From the NCBI GenBank assembly GCA_030248225.1, contig JASANE010012050.1, forward strand, positions 42,874 through 106,873: a DNA stretch of 64,000 bases, in the 5' to 3' direction. The notes beneath the pieces are model-generated. The model did no database searches, was not told the DNA's origin, and saw only the letters and a list, made by a program, of their open reading frames with translations. How positions within the stretch are numbered: position 1 is the first letter of the stretch; every line of letters begins with the position of its first letter. Both the position numbers and the translations under genes were made by a program. Of this stretch, positions 57,741 through 64,000 are shown in pieces. Source of the DNA: Trileptium ribeirensis (Eukaryota; Nematoda; Enoplea; Enoplida; Thoracostomopsidae).

Positions 57741-57961
57741 TGTGCTCACATCGCGTCTGATACGTTCCGATCTGATTTCTGTTCTACATTGCATCAGATC
57801 TGTTTATGTATTTTTACACTACAGCATCCGGTTCGAATGCGAAAAAAATTGTGTATGTAATCATGTCGGATCGGGTGCAGTGTGAATAAACTATACAAAT
57901 ACATTTTCAAATCGGATCGCATCAGGAGACAAATCGGGGCAGACAACACAATATGAACACA
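57741..57961. mobile_element. Nested inverted-repeat short element, GTG(C/T)TCA ends
   Basis: The outer pair is GTGCTCACATCGCG on the left versus GTGTTCATATTGTG for the inverted right end. The inner pair is ACACTACAGCATCCGGTTCG versus the inverted ACACTGCACCCGATCCGA. The region thus folds twice, like two nested or hybrid short elements. No frame. Confidence 0.6.
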
Positions 57962-58420
57962 ATTTCATAAAAAATGTTTGGATGTTTTTTACTTGATCGA
58001 TTTTATTTCTAAAAGTATCTATAAGTGATTAAAATTTAATCAAGTCCAAAATTTAAAGTTTTACCGAAATTACATTAAATTCAAATTAAATTTTTTACAT
58101 TTATAATGCACTTAGAAAGTAGTCGCACAATTTGGAAGCGGTTATAGGTTGAAATAATTTATACGATTTCATAAAGTTTGCAGTTACCGATACAGTCAGC
58201 TCGTGGATTAAGCAAGAAATTTGGTAAATTAATTATCGCTTGTTGAAATTCAGCTGATACTATTGTAGAAGAAACGCAAATAGTTGAGTAGAGTACAGTT
58301 GTCAAATAATCGCTTTTGCGGTCTTCATTTTAAAATAGTAAAAGTACAGATCGATTATACTCATGTTTTCGTTCGGCAAAACATGAGAAAATTATTCCTG
58401 TATTAATAACATCGCAGAAA
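57962..58420. other. Unannotated stretch before the 115-bp array
   Basis: AT-rich with no recognised feature. Confidence 0.4.
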
Positions 58421-59684
58421 TAGACTTTTCATGAGCGAAAGAGAAAGACAAATGTTTTATATTTTAATTTTCGTTTTCAAGACAAAGACCACATGTCTGG
58501 CAATAAAAGGCATTATAATTTGCTGTTTACATAAATAGACTTTTCATGAGCGAAATAGAAAGAGAAAGGTTTCATATTTCAATTTTCGTTTTCAAGACAA
58601 AGACCACATGTCTGGCAATAAAAGGCATTATAATTTGCTGTTTACATAAATAGACTTTTCATGAGCGAAATAGAAAGAGAAAGGTTTCATATTTCAATTT
58701 TCGTTTTCAGACGAAAGACCCAAGTCTGGCAATAAAAGCATTATAATTTGCTGTTTACATAAATAGATTTTTTTCATGAGCGAAATAGAAGAGAAGGTTT
58801 CATATTTCATTTTCGTTTTCAAGACAAAGACCACATGTCTGGCAAATAAAAGGCATTATAATTTGCTGTTTACATAAATAGACTTTTCATGAGCGAAATA
58901 GAAAGAGAAAGGTTTCATATTTTAATTTTCGTTTTCAAGACAAAGACCACATGTCTGGCAATAAAAGGCATTATAATTTGCTGTTTACATAAATAGACTT
59001 TTCATGAGCGAAATAGAAAGGCAAAGGTTTCATATTTTAATTTTCGTTTTCAAGACAAAGACCACATGTCTGGCAATAAAAGGCATTATAATTTGCTGTT
59101 TATATAAATAGACTTTTCATGAGCGAAATAGAAAGAGAAAGGTTTCATATTTCAATTTTCGTTTTCAAGACAAAGACCACAAGTCTGGCAATAAAAGCCA
59201 TTATAATTTGCTGTTTACATAAATAGACTTTTCATGAGCGAAATAGAAAGAGAAAGGTTTCATATTTCAATTTTCGTTTTCAAGACAAAGACCACATGTC
59301 TGGCAATAAAAGGCATTATAATTTGCTGTTTACATAAATAGACTTTTCATGAGCGAAATAGAAAGAGAAAGGTTTCATATTTCAATTTTCGTTTTCAAGA
59401 CAAAGACCGCATGTCTGGCAATAAAAGGCATTATAATTTGCTGTTTACATAAATAGACTTTTCATGAGCGAAATAGAAAGGCAAAGGTTTCATATTTTAA
59501 TTTTCGTTTTCAAGACAAAGACCACATGTCTGGCAATAAAAGGCATTATAATTTGCTGTTTATATAAATAGACTTTTCATGAGCGAAATAGAAAGAGAAA
59601 GGTTTCATATTTCAATTTTCGTTTTCAAGACAAAGACCACATGTCTGGCAATAAAAGGCATTATAATTTGCTGTTTACATATAA
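58421..59684 (+). repeat. 115-bp tandem array, eleven units
   Basis: Units start at 58421, 58536, 58651, 58764, 58879, 58994, 59109, 59224, 59339, 59454 and 59569, each with TAGACTTTTCATGAGCGAAA (the fourth reads TAGATTTTTTTCATGAGC). The unit ends with GGCATTATAATTTGCTGTTT. The third and fourth units carry several single-base deletions. Units 6 (58994) and 10 (59454) share the private variants GAAAGGCAAAGG and TTTATATAAA, a four-unit higher-order offset of 460 bp. There is no coding frame through the array. Confidence 0.98.
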
Positions 59685-60154
59685 ATCAGATTGAAAAGGG
59701 ACTAGTATGGTAAATATTTTAGCAGCTAATGGTTGGTTGCTATATGTTTACCTGCATACCTGATTTTGTTATAAATGCCGGTGAGCAAATGAGGAAACTT
59801 CAATCGCATTTGAAGCAAAACGTTTATTGAATACGCGAAGCAATGAATCGACTTGTTATGTATATGACAATATTGTTAAGGTATTTCACGCCCGACGCCC
59901 ATCCACTTTATCCTGAGTTTGCTAGTTGTGCAAATAAGCGTAAACAGAATTCTGCCGCACCAAAATGAGCGTTTGTCCAACTGCATTATAAGCGATCGGT
60001 GAAATGAAAAAACATTTAATTAATGATACCTGCGGAACTATTATAGTAGCTATCATATTGTTCATTTGTGCTGCACAGTTTGTTAAGGTAAACACTGGAT
60101 ATCGGTATAACCCTGAGGGGCATAAATAAAATGTAGGCCATGCCGTTCTCGATA
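59685..60154. other. Unannotated stretch
   Basis: No feature recognised. Confidence 0.4.
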
Positions 60155-60260
60155 AACTAAGGCTAAGCTTAGTCTTAGCCTAACCTAAGGTTCTTATATG
60201 AGACGTATACTAAGCCTACGCCTAAAGTCGGGGCTGTCGCCTCCTCACCCCCCCCCCCGC
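60155..60260. repeat. CTAAG-word palindrome followed by a poly-C run
   Basis: CTAAGGCTAAGCTTAGTC, then TTAGCCTAACCTAAGG, forms an imperfect palindrome. ACTAAGCCTACGCCTAAAG follows, then a run of ten C residues near 60249-60258. Confidence 0.65.
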
Positions 60261-61928
60261 ACTAAGATGTTATCTTTTATAACGTAAATACATAACGCCT
60301 CTCAGGTGACTTGGACCAATCAAAGAATATTGGCTGTTGATACTACTATATCGACGTAGCACCTAATGATGTATTTGACGGGAAACAAACCGTTCCAACA
60401 TCTTCACAACAAATCTGATGTGGAGTAACGATCACTCATACTCCTTTACTCACAAGCATTTCACTCGTTCTCCACTGGACTACAGAATGCATTAACAGAT
60501 AACTCAAACGTATTTTCATAACTAATCGCACGCGTTGCATAAGCATGCTAGCCTAATTTCTTCTTTATAACACGGACATATCTCGCTCGAAATTAGCCCG
60601 GAAATAAAGCATTTAACTAAACATGACTGACATTATACTTTAAACATGACTATGTTTCGCTTGTTGTGTTCTCGTGCGTTACCGGCGAATGGCATCGAGT
60701 TACGTTCGCTCGAATTTGCATATGTACTGTATATCAGAAAAGTGTCTTCATTTTCACTTGAAGCAAAATTTCTAATAGCTGCTGCGCCTGGAATAACGCG
60801 GCAATCGCATCCATTTCTATACTAGAAAACTCAATACGAAGATATTGGCTTTGCAGTCAACGGCTTCAGGGCACCTGATATTAAGTAGTTTTCCTTGCTG
60901 GAACGGCAATGGTATCTGTTGTACAAATTCTTTACTGAGAAAATAAGATTTTCAAAAAGGTCCGCCGGACCTATAACGAACTACATATTCGTGGCTACAT
61001 CGAATTTTTTTACATATTTGTTTCTATGCCACTAATCCAATTTAGCAACTTTACAACTGAGCAATAGAGCTGTTTTAACGTTATATCCGCGACAATAATC
61101 ACATGTATGAAAGCAAACTCATCTAAAACAACAGTGTTCGCAAGCAGGGACGAAGAATAGGAAGATGTGTTTGTTTGTTTTTGCAGTAGCTTCGGGGTTG
61201 CCAACAATTTAGATCTGGCTGTGGTACATATCAAAATGGGCTGAAACTATGCCCGAATAGCACCGAGGTCCTGTGTGCGTCAAAGATGAGTCAGGAAACC
61301 ACTTCTCGAACTGCTGAACCAATGTCTTATGGTTTGTATAAAAAGTTGACGACTGCTTTGGCATAAAGACAACAGCTATATCAGTTTTTCGTAAAAGCCA
61401 AGTCGACACATACGCCCAAAAATGTTCTATCACTTTTGGCTGATAAGTATATCTGGCGGTAGGCACTTTAGCCTTACAATAACATCGCCATTAAACAAGT
61501 AAAAGAAAATCTGCAAGGGAATGCTGCTTGGAGCACTTTATGTCCTCAGACTATTTGCTACAGAATAAGTTAATATTGCTCATGAAATTGTAGCTGAAGC
61601 GAGACCAGGAGCCTGCGTTTGTTTTTAACGATAATGTGTGTCAATATTATACAACTCACTAAGTTATTTCTGTCTTTATCTTCGACAGCTCTTCAAATCT
61701 CTAGATAAATTGCGTAAAATCTGTATATGTAAAACTTAAATTCAGTTCCTAATGTATTTGGACGGCGTTTCTCCGATTTAGCGCAATTTGAATACCGAAC
61801 TTTTCCATTTTTGCTTTGATTCTACTCTGCACAGTCAATTGCGTTGCTCAACGCAAAAATAGTTTAATTTTACTGAAAGTTCTACTAAAATCGATTCAAT
61901 TTACTAAATAAATATTCTTATTTTATAT
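60261..61928. other. Unannotated stretch
   Basis: Overlapping minus frames at 61010-61234 and 61209-61466 have ordinary composition but no recognised motif and no clear splice junctions. Nothing else was seen. Confidence 0.4.
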
Positions 61929-61952
61929 TTAACCCCTTTAACCACTGTCCAC
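61929..61952 (+). repeat. Solo piggyBac-type end at TTAA
   Basis: TTAA followed by CCCCTTTAACCACTGTCC resembles the left terminus of the element at 43195. A partner end with TTAA was not found, although GTGGAAGGGG near 62062 is a possible degraded one. Confidence 0.45.
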
Positions 61953-62144
61953 AACTTTTAATGCAGTTTGTTGGTTGTTTGCAATGCCTATTTGGTATTC
62001 CTTTGCGCGGCGAACAGGTATGTCGCAAGCTCGACAAAAGTCGGGTTGCCCGGCGAAAATGTGGAAGGGGCTGATCGTTTACATTTTATTATAACTAAAT
62101 ATATAAGTTAAATATTTTCATCAGCACAAAGCTAAGTAGGCCGG

Positions 62145-62360
62145 TGTCGTATGGTGTTTTTATCCCCTATAGAATTTCTTATTCGTACAGCGTATAGTAA
62201 TTTGTCCCCATGTCCCCATAGGATTTCTCCTTTTCAACGTATAGTATTTTATTCCCCATAGAATTTTTTACCCGTCAACTTCTAGTATTTATAACTCTTG
62301 TAGAATTTCTTCATCCACTAAACCATATTGCATTTTATCCCCGGTAGAACTCTATCCTAA
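62145..62360 (+). repeat. Degenerate minisatellite, five units of about 40-48 bp
   Basis: Each unit has the order CGTATAGTATTTT, then ATCCCC, then ATAGAATTTCTT, with unit starts near 62147, 62190, 62237, 62281 and 62324. The units are heavily diverged. The array abuts the integrase remnant on its upstream side. Confidence 0.65.
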
Positions 62361-62377
62361 AAAGTTGTGATTTTCAA

Positions 62378-62820
62378 GGAATATACCAAATAATTACGGA
62401 ATTTTCATATTCTAATGGGTTTGGCCCGTGGAACCAGACCTTGGAAACACAGTTGTCTAAAGTTTGTAAGGGTTCTATGGCGGACTGGGACACAAAAATC
62501 TAGGCCATAACATTTGCTATGCCATAACATTAGTCACCTCGTGACAGTCCCTTCCCACTTATGTATGGTGCAACGCCCAAACTTCCAGTGAACCTCCACC
62601 TTCAAAGCGGCGTTACGTTGGAAACTCCAATAGAACAAAGTATGATAAATCTCGTAAAAATTCAGGAAAGTGTCATAAGTTTAAGGGCCGATGCTGCTAA
62701 AAATCTTGTAGACGCTCATTAATAACAGACGAAAGCCTATGACGCTCGCCGAAGTGGACCACAGTACAAATTAGGAGACAAAATCCTTCTGAAAACACGC
62801 GCATACTAACACGACAAAGT
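62378..62820 (+). pseudogene. Decayed Ty3/gypsy-type integrase fragment
   Basis: One reading frame shows the order of motifs of the integrase core and C-terminus: NGFGPWNQTLETQLSK (near 62414), DWDT (near 62483), ITFA, RDSPFPLMYGATPKLPV (near 62540), and KLGDKILLKTRAY (near 62768), typical of the region before the element's chromatin-interaction tail. At least six in-frame TAA/TAG codons interrupt it but no frameshift is needed, which suggests decay by point mutation. The zinc-binding HHCC domain, the first catalytic acidic residues, reverse transcriptase and LTRs are absent, so this is the surviving tail of pol only. Confidence 0.85.
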
Positions 62821-62826
62821 AGGAAA

Positions 62827-63072
62827 TTGGAACCACGAAGAAGAAGGCAAAAATTCAAAGTGAACAGCAGTCGAATTAAGTCTTATTTTGATATGGAATT
62901 AAAGATACCGTTTACTGAGACGTTTTCTAAATACAGTGCACTCGTTAAGAATCCCAACTACTGTAATGGACTGGGGTCAAATGATTATCTGCCAGGACAA
63001 AGGAATAATGTTTTAATCGAACTTAATGCTCCTGAAAAAATATTTGAAGAATACCTGAAAGAATTAGCGTAA
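62827..63072 (+). other. 81-codon open frame after the integrase fossil
   Basis: Starts MEPRRRRQKFKVNSSRIK and is in a different phase from the integrase. It may be the out-of-frame continuation of the retroelement or chance. No motif is recognised and no regulatory context is visible. Confidence 0.25.
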
Positions 63073-63395
63073 TTCTAAGGCTCAGGTTAAGGTAATCAAT
63101 TAACGCTGCACGCGTGCCATTCGTCCGGTGGTGGGGTGTATGAACTCACAAGAGCTTTAGTAACGTAATAGCTAACGTAAAAGTAACCGGTTGTCACTCA
63201 AATCGTAACCATCTAAATAAGGATCGTACTAGCGTAATTCTAGGAACCTAGGACAGGTAATCAGTTAAGCGTGCGTCGTCATCCATCCGGAAGCGATCGT
63301 ACCAACTTCACATGGGGCTCAGTAAAATAGTACGTAACCTAACGATAACGCTAGTAGCCTTAGGTACGCGCCTAGTTTGCTTAGTGGTCGAAGAG
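63066..63395 (+). repeat. Diverged tandem duplication, about 165-bp unit
   Basis: Copies begin AGCGTAATTCTA near 63066 and 63231. Shared ordered words are GGTAATCA(A/G)TTAA, CATCCGG or TCGTCCGG, AACT(C/T)CACA, and AGTAA followed by GTAAC. Differences are numerous. It could be remnant long-terminal-repeat or downstream sequence of the integrase-bearing element. Confidence 0.6.
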
Positions 63396-64000
63396 TGTGC
63401 AAGAATCTCATAAGTGTGAACGAATCGGTATCAAAATTTAGTGATCAGTGAGCATATTGGAGAAAGGATAGCGACAGCAAAAAGTTAAGAGCAGGGACTC
63501 TAGTTACTCAATAGCCAAACATTGTGTCACAGCGACGGGCCAAATTGGCACATTATCGTGTCTTAACATTTTATCTGGTTCTATAATAAACATTGTTAAC
63601 TACGCGTTTGGTATTCAAGTATCTGAACCAGAGTGATCGAGCCGAACAAGGTACACGCCGCAACGCAAAAGATAAGGCATAAATACTGATCACGCAAAGA
63701 AGGACGCGCGCTATATTCACGTCCCAACGGCATTCTAATGGCCACACCTCGGACCACACAGTCTTTCGGTGACGAGTCCCCCCTTTTAAGTACCGATAGC
63801 CGACATAAGGAAAAATCCCCATCCAACCGCTACCTCCATGAAAACAATACAATATAACAGCTACCTGGGGGTTTTCTGGTCGAAACCCGCCTCAGAACAC
63901 CAAAAATTACTAAAAACCCCGAGATGGTCACATAATTGCTTACTTTGCTTAAAGCGGTTATGTGCGATAAGGACGATGTTGAGACCGCCCGGATCCAGAT
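63396..64000. other. Unannotated stretch to the window end
   Basis: More GC-balanced than average. Two overlapping minus frames (63571-63852) are out of phase with each other and have no motif. An ATAATAAACATTG word near 63581 could be a poly(A)-type signal in a decayed LTR, but no LTR boundaries were found. Confidence 0.35.

Noticed and set aside
62378..62820. Stop-codon reassignment in the integrase segment
   Set aside because: The stops fall at positions where related proteins have varied residues, and the long exon at 52135-53813 reads normally with the standard code. Simple decay explains it.
63490..63700. Long terminal repeat of the integrase-bearing element
   Set aside because: An AATAAA-type word and moderate GC are present, but there is no TG..CA boundary, no second copy and no convincing primer-binding site in the window.
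1..64000. A new multi-gene system or operon-like cluster
   Set aside because: Only one supported gene part is present and no set of adjacent coding regions exists that could form a system.

Overview
The window is eukaryotic nuclear DNA that is AT-rich and very gene-poor. It most resembles an invertebrate animal genome, but the species cannot be fixed from sequence alone. The evidence is one long open exon with a splice acceptor, decayed LINE and LTR-retrotransposon coding remnants, hAT-type and piggyBac-type short elements with target-site duplications, tRNA-derived sequences, two large tandem arrays and no bacterial-style operons. Nearly all open reading frames of 60-150 codons look like chance frames in non-coding or repeat DNA.

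Coding content: the one convincing gene part is a 3'-terminal exon on the + strand at 52135-53813. It encodes about 558 residues of a serine/asparagine-rich, probably disordered protein with a CxxC-x16-CxxC zinc-ribbon-like motif flanked by two copies of a TMSV-type motif. No family is recognised. A weak candidate internal exon lies at 27531-27712. Broken coding remnants are a non-LTR (RTE-like) reverse transcriptase at 23830-25260 (minus) and a Ty3/gypsy-type integrase at 62378-62820 (plus, in-frame stops).

Left third (1-23000): a GC-rich dispersed family with T-rich cores (127-662, 2125-2345, 15085-15265), an anonymous GC-elevated block (3080-5410), a 175-bp duplication (7386-7729), a 1.69-kb hAT-type element with a perfect 8-bp target duplication (9803-11489), a tRNA-like sequence (11811-11890), an hAT-like short element (15739-15937), an AT-rich palindromic tract (20530-21240) and two foldback structures (21413-21848, 22395-23060).

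Middle (23000-46000): the LINE remnant, a tRNA-Thr-like sequence (25541-25610), a TTAATTA-rich tandem repeat (33606-34047), a 126-bp triplicate (35326-35698), a 537-bp hAT element with a perfect 8-bp target duplication (36912-37448), several more GC-rich family copies, a foldback short element (41664-42007), a TTAA-flanked piggyBac-type element carrying a tRNA-like region (43195-43481), a near-identical 173-bp duplication (44508-44858) and an inverted-repeat element (45092-45308).

Right third (46000-64000): a 53-bp satellite of about 36 units (46275-48182), a cluster of palindromes (48874-49015), a second copy of the 15.7-kb hAT-like family (49077-49393), the zinc-ribbon exon, a field of AGCATAA palindromes just downstream of it (54060-54580), a cluster of short transposon fragments (57496-57961), an 11-unit 115-bp tandem array (58421-59684), a degenerate minisatellite (62145-62360) and the integrase fossil.

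No complete pathway, defence system or operon-like cluster is visible. The interest lies in repeat biology and in the unrecognised zinc-ribbon protein.
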